A DNA stretch of 28,753 bases from a virus. Shown piece after piece: positions 21,278 to 28,753 of this stretch; within the stretch, counting starts at the first letter, position 1; each line of letters opens with the position of its first letter. The translations under genes were made by a program, and so were the position numbers. The DNA lies in IMG/VR virus record IMGVR_UViG_3300007541_000135, positions 1 to 28,753 of that record. One strand, written 5' to 3'. The notes beneath the pieces are model-generated. The model was not told the DNA's origin and searched no databases. It saw nothing but the letters and a program-made list of their open reading frames with translations.

Positions 21278-24196
21278 ATGCCATTAGGAATAGCAAGACT
21301 TAACACATTATCGCGATACATTGTGGCGGCGGCACCGGTGGCACAGCGTACGGCTTCAACCATTACAGCATACGGTAGTGCCCAATTGGGTTCAACCAAC
21401 GCATTTGGCGGCACATCACTACAGGGGGCAAGTGCTACCAATGTTCAATCATATCTAAGAGCCAGTTCAGTTGGCACCTTTACTTCAGGGGACTTTACCA
21501 TCGAAGGTTGGTTTTATTGGAGTGACAATGCTGATACCCATATGATGACAATCACGGGTGCGAGCGGTGCCTTACCAGGCATCAGTCTATATAGAAACTA
21601 TACCAATTTAGTGGTGTATTCAAACGGTGCCAATGGTGGATGGAGCAGTTTAGGAACATTTGCTACCAATGTTAGCACCAACACTTGGCATCACATCTCA
21701 ATCTGTCGCAATAACACCCTTTACTACGCAAGTTTGGATGGAACAGTTACAAGTTTAGGCAGTTACACAGGCACAATATCATCAAGTGGTGATATTGATA
21801 TTGGCGGTTTAATCAGCAGTGGAGCAAACAATTACAACACGGGTTTTATGGATGAAATTCGTGTATCAAACACAGCAAGATATACCACAAACTTTACACC
21901 ACCAAGCAACTTTTTTGTAAACGATGCTAACACACTATTGCTAGTTCACTGTGATGGAACAGTGGGTGACACGGTGTTCATTGATGACAACGGTGCTAGA
22001 GCATCAATTGGTGTTGGAGCATTTGGTGATGCCGCAATATCAACCACACAATATAAAATTGGTTCCAGTTCATTTTATGTTGATGGGACCGGTGATTATA
22101 TCAAAACGGGTTCATATGTTATACCAGCATCAGGAACTTTTACTATAGAATTTTGGTATAGATCAGAAGGATTAGGCACGGTAAGAACACTATGCGGGCA
22201 GTATCTTGGTGGCACAGCAAATGAATGGACAATTTGGCAAAACACAAATGATACCATCAATATGTATTATCAAGGTGCCGGAGGACATATTCTTACAAGC
22301 ACAACTGGCATTACTGATTTGAATTGGCATCATATTGCTATCACAAGAAACGCGGCTAACAGATTTGATTTATGGATTGATGGTGTGTTGGAAGACAATG
22401 TCACCGAATCAGGCAACCTTTTAGAATATGATTTTATGATAGGAGCAAGGTTTAATGGCGGTGGGCCCAGCACAACAGAACACGCAAATGGATATTTTGA
22501 CGAAGTTCGCGTATCAAACACAGTAAGATACACAACAAATTTTACACCTTCAACAACAGCGTTTACAAATGATAGCAACACGCTTTTACTATTACACGCT
22601 GAACGGGTTAATGCTGACACAACCGTAATATTTGATGACAATGGTGGAACACTTCCAACTTACACACCACCGGTTCCAAATTACAGTTCAGACAGTTACA
22701 GCAATTATCTTGTATTGGCTATGCCATTTGATAGCACCAACGGAATCGTTGATGTCAGTGCTGATATTAGAGGTAGCGGAAGCAACTGTACGGTTACAGC
22801 AGGTGGAAACTCCAGTGTTACAAGCACATTGGTTAGATACGATGGACAGGGTTATGCTGGAGCATTACAAAATGTCAACACAAGTGCCACACCAAGTATC
22901 ACAGCCTCATTAACAACAGCAATTCCAAGTTCATCAAGCGGAACTTATGTTATTGAAGGATGGTTTAAGGCAAACAACGCAACCACAAACGGTAACTGGG
23001 CATTATCAAGTGCTGACAGTGGCGGTAGATGGTTGTTGGGTATAAACAACGGCACAATCTATACATCAGGAAATGAAAACAGAATAGGTATTGGTAGCAC
23101 GGATTGGCATCACATTGCCATTGTGTGCGATGGCTCCGGCAAACGACTTTATGTGGACGGTGCTTACAAAATGGCATTTACCACACCAAACACAGGCTTC
23201 TCAACACTACACATTGGACAGTTTAACGCTGGTGACAACGCTGACTTCCAAGGACACATACAGGATTTAAGAGTATATGTTGGAACCAACAAGGGTTACA
23301 CAGGCACCAATACAACCACAACAAACTTTGATTTACCGGGTCCAATTATTCAATACTTTGCTCAAGCAGGAGCAGTTCAACCATTTGGTTTAGGTGACAA
23401 TGCTGTTGATTTAGACGGAACGACTTACATCAAGGGTAACGCACAACCAAACACAGCACTATACAATACCGCAAGTATAAACACACACGGAGCATTCACA
23501 CTCAGTATGTGGGTTAAGGTATCAAGTTCAAGTGGTGGTTGGACTTCAGGAAGTGGCTTTGTTTGGGAAGACTTTATGGACGGAAAATTCCCTTCAAGAT
23601 GGCAGGTTGAATACAATCAAACCAACAAGATACAGTTTGAAGCATACAACTCAGCAGGTGCCAGAATTATTAGAACTGGTTACAACCAAGGAACTGGTGC
23701 GTCAGCCGGTGCCATCAGTGCTAACACTTGGTATTGGTTGGGAGCGTCATATGATAGTGCCGTGGGAAGTTCAGCAAGGGTGTACATTGCCCCATTGAAC
23801 GGTAGCCCAGTGGCACAGACTTACTACTCAAACGCAACATCGTCACAAACATTGATTACCAACTGGAACTATCCAACTGTAAACACTTACAAGGATAGAC
23901 TAGGTATTGGTGCTCGTTATGCGGGCAATGTTCAATCAGACTGTTGTGTTGCGGATATATGGTATAGCACTGAATACATTGATTTAAGTATTCTCGCAAA
24001 CAGACAGAAATTTATTACATCAAGCGGAACACCCGCTAACCTAGGAGCATATGGACAAACGCCAACAGGCAACTTACCATCATTGTTCTTGGCAGGTGAT
24101 GCTAGTAACTTCCACAAAAACCTTGGAACACTGGCAGTTCCATTAACAGTGGGCGGCGGCACAGTTACTGATTGTGCGAATGCTCCGGGAGACTAA
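21278..24196 (+). CDS. Large tail adhesin with four LamG/concanavalin-like modules
   Basis: The 972-residue protein carries repeated concanavalin/LamG-type beta-sandwich modules, which bind glycans. Three copies of the WHHI-A/S-I core strand lie near residues 135, 348 and 609; the first two modules also share DEIRVSNTARYTTNFTP (near 191) and DEVRVSNTVRYTTNFTP (near 407), so they are tandem duplicates. A fourth, divergent module spans about residues 700-960 (LSMWVKVSSSSGGW, WYWLGASYDSAVGS). The N-terminal 50 residues are the likely tail-docking segment. It follows the first fibre by 12 bases. It probably binds a host surface polysaccharide and may evolve by module duplication. Confidence 0.75.
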   Translation: MPLGIARLNTLSRYIVAAAPVAQRTASTITAYGSAQLGSTNAFGGTSLQGASATNVQSYLRASSVGTFTSGDFTIEGWFYWSDNADTHMMTITGASGALPGISLYRNYTNLVVYSNGANGGWSSLGTFATNVSTNTWHHISICRNNTLYYASLDGTVTSLGSYTGTISSSGDIDIGGLISSGANNYNTGFMDEIRVSNTARYTTNFTPPSNFFVNDANTLLLVHCDGTVGDTVFIDDNGARASIGVGAFGDAAISTTQYKIGSSSFYVDGTGDYIKTGSYVIPASGTFTIEFWYRSEGLGTVRTLCGQYLGGTANEWTIWQNTNDTINMYYQGAGGHILTSTTGITDLNWHHIAITRNAANRFDLWIDGVLEDNVTESGNLLEYDFMIGARFNGGGPSTTEHANGYFDEVRVSNTVRYTTNFTPSTTAFTNDSNTLLLLHAERVNADTTVIFDDNGGTLPTYTPPVPNYSSDSYSNYLVLAMPFDSTNGIVDVSADIRGSGSNCTVTAGGNSSVTSTLVRYDGQGYAGALQNVNTSATPSITASLTTAIPSSSSGTYVIEGWFKANNATTNGNWALSSADSGGRWLLGINNGTIYTSGNENRIGIGSTDWHHIAIVCDGSGKRLYVDGAYKMAFTTPNTGFSTLHIGQFNAGDNADFQGHIQDLRVYVGTNKGYTGTNTTTTNFDLPGPIIQYFAQAGAVQPFGLGDNAVDLDGTTYIKGNAQPNTALYNTASINTHGAFTLSMWVKVSSSSGGWTSGSGFVWEDFMDGKFPSRWQVEYNQTNKIQFEAYNSAGARIIRTGYNQGTGASAGAISANTWYWLGASYDSAVGSSARVYIAPLNGSPVAQTYYSNATSSQTLITNWNYPTVNTYKDRLGIGARYAGNVQSDCCVADIWYSTEYIDLSILANRQKFITSSGTPANLGAYGQTPTGNLPSLFLAGDASNFHKNLGTLAVPLTVGGGTVTDCANAPGD

Positions 24197-24197
24197 T

Positions 24198-24389
24198 ATG
24201 AAATTTAGGCTAACATACACAAACAACACAGATTACCAAGCGGATGAAGACATCTATTTAGATACATCCAAATGGGGATACATTTTTGAAGACGGCTATA
24301 TTACCCTTTGTCCAACAACAGATGAACAAGAGGATTGTAAGGCGGCTTTAGATAACCATTCACTGACTTACGAAGAAATCGGTGAGTAA
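24198..24389 (+). CDS. Small acidic protein, unknown
   Basis: A 63-residue protein with strong acidic content and two Cys (LCPTTDEQEDC). I chose ATG 24198, which has GGGAG about 8 bases upstream and starts right after the previous stop, over an in-frame ATG at 24174 that lies inside the adhesin gene. No family recognised. It could be a fibre chaperone or a small decoration protein. Confidence 0.5.
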   Translation: MKFRLTYTNNTDYQADEDIYLDTSKWGYIFEDGYITLCPTTDEQEDCKAALDNHSLTYEEIGE

Positions 24390-24415
24390 CACAAAAACAA
24401 AGGAGAAAACAAACT

Positions 24416-24835
24416 ATGTCAAACGCGGCAAGTAATTATTTAGAGAACGCTGTATTGGACTGGTGGCTTAACGGCAACAGCGGTGGCTATTCAGTACCAG
24501 GCACACTATACCTTGGACTGTTTCACGGAACAGCGGCAAGTGTATTAGCAAATTTAGAAGCAGGAACACTTACTGATGAAGTAACTCTTGGAAACTATTC
24601 AAGACAAACTGTATCATTTGGTAGCCCATCAGGCGGTAGCATTTCAAACGATGCGGCTGTGACATTCCCAACAGCAACAGCAAACTACGACGGCACAGTA
24701 ACCTGTATTGCTATTCTAGATGCTTCAACATCGGGAAATGTACTTTGGTATGGCGAATTAACTGTATCTAAGACAGTTACGACAGGGGACCAATTTCAGG
24801 TGGCAACAGGCAATTTACAAGTATCCTTAACTTAA
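24416..24835 (+). CDS. Conserved phage structural protein (tail fibre-associated)
   Basis: A 139-residue protein of a type frequently seen in marine and cyanobacterial phages: MSNAASNYLENAVLDWWLNG, then LYLGLFHGTAASVL, YSRQTVSFGSPSGGSISNDA and AVTFPTATANYDGTVTCIAI, ending in DASTSGNVLWYGELTVSKTV and a strand-rich tail. This order is distinctive and usually annotated as a tail or virion structural protein; its precise function is not known to me. An AAAGGAG ribosome site precedes the ATG. Confidence 0.7.
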   Translation: MSNAASNYLENAVLDWWLNGNSGGYSVPGTLYLGLFHGTAASVLANLEAGTLTDEVTLGNYSRQTVSFGSPSGGSISNDAAVTFPTATANYDGTVTCIAILDASTSGNVLWYGELTVSKTVTTGDQFQVATGNLQVSLT

Positions 24836-24851
24836 TTTAAGGACGCTGTGA

Positions 24852-27107
24852 ATGCCAACTTACGCCAATAATCTTAAGAGGAGGATTGGCTGGGATTATA
24901 GAACTACCCAGTCAGGAACTTCTAAATGGGTGTGGGAGACTATAACACAATCATACAAGTATGTTGGTTATAGTACCACTTACACACATCAGCATCCTCT
25001 GTGGAAATTGGTTCCGGGAAGCACTGGACAAGATACAAACTTAAGTTGGACACCCAACAACTATAATCAGTCAACGGCTTTTGATAGTCTTTGGGGCACT
25101 TACACATTCTTTGGCAACTTCCTTTATGGATATACCGAAGACTATACCTTAAATTCATCAGACAACTTTGTGTTTGACTTTGTAGCATTTGCCCAACCGC
25201 CAAGTTTTAATACAGGCTTTCAAGACAATGCTATATTCAAATTGTATAAGGCTGATGTAAACGGATATCCAAGTTGGTTAGAATTTGGTGTAACCACATA
25301 TAGATATTTTAGTTCAGGCAACAAGATAGAGTTCAAATACTATGTAAAAGAAAAGACTGTAGTAAGTTTTGAACAAGACTACTACTCATCAGGTGTTCAC
25401 CGTTGGGGTGTAAGTCAAACTACATTGGCTGAAGATAGTCAATTTAGTAGTCCTTCAAACTATCCATTAACTGTTAGTTTACAATCATTTATTAATAGGA
25501 TGAAGGTTGTTAGAAATGGAAACAAGATAGAGTTTTGGCGTAATGGCATAAAACAATTTGATATTACTAAAACAGCAGAAACTTATTACAATTATAGTTT
25601 CGATCCGTACACACTCTATACAACCTCGTTTTATACTAATGGTATAATAGACACATATCTATATCTTGATGAAATTCAACTTCGTGTTAATAATTTAACA
25701 GCATCAGATTTAACCGCTACTGTATCCCCAATCAAAGACAATTGGTTTGGCACAGTCAGTGAGAGTAGTGCTGGAACACTAACTTGTCAGCCAGGATTCT
25801 TGTATGATGAAAGTTTTAACCTAAACACTCCAAGCACAATATCAGCGGATAGTGTTAACAACATATCAAGTAGTCAAACACTTCTAAATGAATACAACAT
25901 ATCAACAACAGCAAACAATCGTGTTGGATTCCCAGAATTAACACAAATCTATATAGAGCCCGGATATGTAGAAACTGGTGCTCAATATGCCGGCAATGCT
26001 GTAAACGATTATGATTATGTTTTAGATGGATATTATACAGTTGATTATATAGAAGAAGCAACATTACAAATTGCTAATAGTAGTGGTGCTAATATTAGTG
26101 ATGACAATTACTTTGGAACTGAAACTTTTGTTCCTAGTGTTACAATGTTACAGAGTTTTGTATCAGAAAGCACAGTTCCAAATGTGTTAATGGGGCAAAT
26201 TGTTCGTTCAGAGGCAAATGTTAGTTCACAAAGTCAAACAACAGTAAGTGGTATAAGAGCAAGACAATTAGAAGCCAGTGTGGCAAGTGAAACAACAGCA
26301 TCATTTAGTGGCGGAAGAATATTTGACATAGATAAAACGCTACAAAGCGAAACAAACGCAACAATAGACAGTGGTAGGCTACAACAAATTGCCGCGGATT
26401 TGTTAAGCCAAACACAGCAAACAAGTGTTCCTTTCTTGTTAAAAGGTGGTTTAGGTATTGTGGCTGGAGCCAGTGCTGTATTCACAGAAGGTGGATATTT
26501 ACAGTCAAGCGGTGGATTAAACTTCAATGCCCAAGCAGACATTGTGCTAGGCAACAATGTGAATAGCAATACTGGCATTATATTAAAAGGATTTGAAGTT
26601 GATGCTAACAGTGAAAGCACAACCTTATTCAATGCTGGAAAAGTCTATACAATTAACGAAAGCCTTTTATCACAAAGCCAAGTGATAGGAGTTCCAGGAT
26701 ACTTGTGGACTGGTGAAGCAGATTTAATCAACCAATCGGCTATTATTGTTGATGGTGGAATAAGTTTCTTGGCACCACAAGCATTTATACAGTCACAGTT
26801 TACAGTTCCAAATACATTGGCTGGATTTAGACTGTTAGGTATTACTACACTTGTTTCAAACAACTTCCAACTTGCGGTTGGTAAGAAATGGTTGGTGGAT
26901 CCATATAGAAGATTGATTGTGGATCCAGAAACAAGATTAACAGTAATACCTTTAGAAACCTCGTTATTTAGGGTGGATATGGAAAATCGCTTAAATACGA
27001 TTATAGAAGAAAGAAACAATATTATTGTTAAACAAGAAACAAGGAAATATCATATTCCACAAGCACCGATAGTCTTTGTTTCAGACACAAGAACGGAGAG
27101 AGTATAA
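24852..27107 (+). CDS. Large tail/fibre protein with Ser-rich repeats and a conserved C-terminus
   Basis: A 751-residue protein. Residues 1-285 form a beta-rich head with many aromatic residues; residues 440-640 repeat short Ser/Gln/Glu-rich strand blocks (SSQSQTTVSGI, ASETTASFSGG, SETNATIDSG, SQTQQTSVPFLLKGG), a shaft-like pattern; residues 676-751 carry paired V-D-P-x-x-R/E-T-R-L-x-V motifs (LVDPYRRLIVDPETRLTVIP) that I remember from other phage tail proteins. It starts 16 bases after the preceding gene and overlaps the next by 1 base. It is probably a long fibre or tail-side appendage. No enzyme motif is visible. Confidence 0.65.
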   Translation: MPTYANNLKRRIGWDYRTTQSGTSKWVWETITQSYKYVGYSTTYTHQHPLWKLVPGSTGQDTNLSWTPNNYNQSTAFDSLWGTYTFFGNFLYGYTEDYTLNSSDNFVFDFVAFAQPPSFNTGFQDNAIFKLYKADVNGYPSWLEFGVTTYRYFSSGNKIEFKYYVKEKTVVSFEQDYYSSGVHRWGVSQTTLAEDSQFSSPSNYPLTVSLQSFINRMKVVRNGNKIEFWRNGIKQFDITKTAETYYNYSFDPYTLYTTSFYTNGIIDTYLYLDEIQLRVNNLTASDLTATVSPIKDNWFGTVSESSAGTLTCQPGFLYDESFNLNTPSTISADSVNNISSSQTLLNEYNISTTANNRVGFPELTQIYIEPGYVETGAQYAGNAVNDYDYVLDGYYTVDYIEEATLQIANSSGANISDDNYFGTETFVPSVTMLQSFVSESTVPNVLMGQIVRSEANVSSQSQTTVSGIRARQLEASVASETTASFSGGRIFDIDKTLQSETNATIDSGRLQQIAADLLSQTQQTSVPFLLKGGLGIVAGASAVFTEGGYLQSSGGLNFNAQADIVLGNNVNSNTGIILKGFEVDANSESTTLFNAGKVYTINESLLSQSQVIGVPGYLWTGEADLINQSAIIVDGGISFLAPQAFIQSQFTVPNTLAGFRLLGITTLVSNNFQLAVGKKWLVDPYRRLIVDPETRLTVIPLETSLFRVDMENRLNTIIEERNNIIVKQETRKYHIPQAPIVFVSDTRTERV

Positions 27108-27436
27108 TGCCAGATACAAGTGGATTTAAGAAAGATACTGTTGGTAGTTATATCGTCAAGGATCCAGGAGCATACCTTACTTACACAGTAGATTGGGTTG
27201 ACTGGCTACCAGGTGGCGATAACTTGGATACATCAACATTTACGGTAAGCACGATATCAGGGGACGCAAGTCCACTAACCGTTGCGGCAACTACAATTAT
27301 CACAACACAAGCGATTGTTGAAATTAGTGGTGGCACAGCAGGTAATATCTATACTGTTACAAATACAATAACAACAACAAATGGGGAAACTGACAAAAGA
27401 AGGTTCCGCATCAAGGTGGAAGACAGGTATCTATAA
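27107..27436 (+). CDS. Small beta-sandwich phage protein next to the terminase genes
   Basis: A 109-residue protein with a YLTYTVDWVDWLPGGDNLDT segment and alternating Thr/Val strands (STFTVSTISGDASPLTVAAT, IYTVTNTITTTNGETDKRRF). The DWxDWLxxGDxL opening followed by Ig-like strands is common in small structural proteins of siphophages encoded near the terminase. It overlaps both neighbours by one base (AATG). Probably a minor capsid decoration or fibre-tip protein; exact role unknown. Confidence 0.6.
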   Translation: MPDTSGFKKDTVGSYIVKDPGAYLTYTVDWVDWLPGGDNLDTSTFTVSTISGDASPLTVAATTIITTQAIVEISGGTAGNIYTVTNTITTTNGETDKRRFRIKVEDRYL

Positions 27437-27774
27437 TGGAACATACTACGCCAGAACAAGAAAAAAACTATCGTGAGATAGCAAAAGCAAACAGAGAACT
27501 AGTTCGCCGTTTGTCAGAAATTCATTGTTCTTTGGCGGAAATATCCCACATCACAGGCATCAAAGAAGAAACTCTTAAGAAAAAATATCAGAAAGAAATA
27601 GACGAAGGCAAAGCACAGGGCTCATTGGGATTACGCCGTACACAGATGACAAGAGCAATGGATGGGGATCCAAGAATGCTTATTTGGCTTGGAAAGAATT
27701 TATTAGGACAATCAGAGAATCCAACTGGTGGTGATGACAAAGCACCGCTACCTTGGACAGATGAGGACATTTAA
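27436..27774 (+). CDS. terS: Terminase small subunit-like protein
   Basis: A 112-residue protein directly upstream of TerL. Residues 25-60 look like a helix-turn-helix (LSEIHCSLAEISHITGIKEE, then TLKKKYQKEI), and residues 68-95 follow the TerS-type helix with R-x-x-x-x-x-R-A-M-D-G-x-P-x-M-L-I-W-L-G-K-x-L-L-G-Q, a motif I recognise from small terminases of marine phages. The C-terminus is acidic with PWTDEDI, the usual TerL-contacting tail. The overlap of its stop with the TerL ATG (TAATG) supports coupled production. TerS would recognise the packaging start site, which I cannot place with confidence. Confidence 0.75.
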   Translation: MEHTTPEQEKNYREIAKANRELVRRLSEIHCSLAEISHITGIKEETLKKKYQKEIDEGKAQGSLGLRRTQMTRAMDGDPRMLIWLGKNLLGQSENPTGGDDKAPLPWTDEDI

Positions 27775-28753
27775 TGCCGTTAACACAACCACAGACAGAA
27801 GTAGCCAAAAGCGAAAAAAGGTTCCGAGTTTTAATTAGTGGGCGTCGCTTTGGAAAAACTACTTTAGGTATTAGGGAGATTTGTAAAGAAGCAAGTCAAC
27901 CGCACACAGTCTGTTGGGCAATTTGTCCTTCATACCGCCAAGCAAAAAACATTTGGTGGTTAAAACTAAAAAAGAAATTATTCAGTTTACATTGGATTGA
28001 CAAAGTAAACGAAGCAGAATTAACAATTACACTTAAGAATGGTAGCATTATTGCTCTTAAGGGTGCTGAAAACTATGACAGTTTAAGAGGTAACCGTGTG
28101 GACTTCCTTGTTATGGATGAGGTTGCTGATATTAAACCAGAAGCATTCTTTGAAAGTTTACGCCCAACACTTTCAGACAGTATGGGCAAAGCACTCTTTA
28201 TGGGAACACCAAAAGGATTAAACTGGGCATATGATTTATTCAACAATGCCAAAGGTGATGATGAATGGGCAAGTTGGCAATTTACAACTGAACAAGGTGG
28301 GAATGTCCCAGATAATGAATTAGAAAGTGCTCGTAGACTACTTGATGAAAGAACATATAGACAAGAATACCAAGGTAGTTTTGAAAGTTTCAGTGGACGC
28401 ATATACTACTCATTTGACAGACAAAACAATGTTGTCAAATGTGATGAATATGATTTAGACAAAGGTGAATTCCCAGAGATATTACACATCGGTGAAGACT
28501 TTAACATTGATCCCAGTGTGGCTGTAGTGGCATATGAAAGAGCAGACGGTGTGCTACATATTATAGATGAAATAGGTATCTTTAGTTCAAACACAGATGA
28601 GATGGTTGAAGAAATTAAATCAAGATATCCTAAATCAAAGATATGGGTGTATCCGGACCCAGCCGGTGCGGCAAGAAAAACGAGTTCAGGGGGACGCACT
28701 GATATCATTATCTTACAAAATGCTGGTTTCATTGTGAAGGCACCAAGAAGCCA
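27774..28753 (+). CDS. terL: Terminase large subunit, N-terminal part (cut by window end)
   Basis: The 326 codons here hold the packaging ATPase and most of the nuclease. The Walker A/P-loop is RVLISGRRFGKTT (residues 18-30), Walker B is FLVMDE with the catalytic Glu, and LFMGTPKG is the coupling motif. The nuclease begins around residue 235, with the first acidic ligand in IGEDFNIDP and the second in VYPDPAG. The third ligand is in the part at 1-267. The joined protein would be about 415 residues, short but normal for HK97/T4-type terminases of small siphophages. The start overlaps the TerS stop (TAATG). The last two bases (CA) need one more base before base 1 to continue APRS-(H/Q)-P-VRDRIN, so the contig junction lacks one base or a small multiple plus one. 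Confidence 0.95.
   Translation, partial: MPLTQPQTEVAKSEKRFRVLISGRRFGKTTLGIREICKEASQPHTVCWAICPSYRQAKNIWWLKLKKKLFSLHWIDKVNEAELTITLKNGSIIALKGAENYDSLRGNRVDFLVMDEVADIKPEAFFESLRPTLSDSMGKALFMGTPKGLNWAYDLFNNAKGDDEWASWQFTTEQGGNVPDNELESARRLLDERTYRQEYQGSFESFSGRIYYSFDRQNNVVKCDEYDLDKGEFPEILHIGEDFNIDPSVAVVAYERADGVLHIIDEIGIFSSNTDEMVEEIKSRYPKSKIWVYPDPAGAARKTSSGGRTDIIILQNAGFIVKAPRS

Noticed and set aside
1-28753. CRISPR array, integrase, attachment site or insertion sequence
   Set aside because: I saw no regularly spaced direct repeats, recombinase motifs or transposase-like frames, so there is no sign of a lysogenic or mobile module.

Overview
The window reads as one near-complete genome of a small tailed phage (long, probably non-contractile tail, siphovirus-like) that was opened inside its large terminase gene. 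The 3' edge carries the ATPase and most of the nuclease of TerL, and the 5' edge carries its last 88 codons. Joined end to start they make a protein of about 415 residues, except that one base is missing at the junction. The sequence looks roughly 40% G+C by eye. Almost all genes lie on the + strand and are packed with ATGA/TAATG overlaps. A minus-strand lipoprotein gene suggests a Gram-negative host. Several tail and accessory proteins resemble those of marine and cyanobacterial phages, but I cannot name the host.

Layout: TerL C-terminus and portal (1-1788); small overlapping genes (1763-2382); scaffold and major capsid protein (2461-4039); terminator and promoter gap (4040-4223); head-tail completion proteins, tail tube and frameshifted tail assembly chaperones (4224-6661); tape measure (6664-9255); distal tail proteins, a GNAT-like protein and a 1358-residue tip protein (9255-15018); small tail-tip or fibre proteins (15020-16241); a holin-like protein (16252-16479). 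An accessory region follows (16502-20316): a zinc-ribbon protein, a predicted small RNA, a 477-nt structured gap, two HNH-like proteins, tiny membrane proteins, and a minus-strand pair encoding a 147-residue protein and a lipoprotein. Last come the fibre/adhesin genes, including a four-module LamG-type protein (20489-27436), then TerS and TerL (27436-end).

How it works together: transcription units are headed by a short AT-rich box, NATAAATA, which matches the T4-type late promoter (TATAAATA) and has no evident -35 element. Twelve of the fourteen + strand TAAATA copies I found lie between genes or at gene starts. The units would run: 20442 around the circle to about 2382; 2417 to the terminator at 4101; 4160 to 15763; then short units at 15782, 16490, 16782, 16917, 17703 and 18488. 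The best sigma-70-like promoter I see drives the minus-strand pair. Virion and packaging functions are complete, but I recognise no polymerase, primase, helicase, integrase, repressor, sigma factor or endolysin. A virus that makes its own particle yet carries T4-type late promoters and no replication genes may depend on a co-infecting T4-like phage; this is an inference.

A second genome-wide signal concerns short palindromes. By eye I found no AGCT, TGCA, CATG, ACGT or GCGC. GGCC occurs only inside GGGCCC, and most GATC only inside GGATCC. This points to strong restriction pressure with a protected GGNNCC context.
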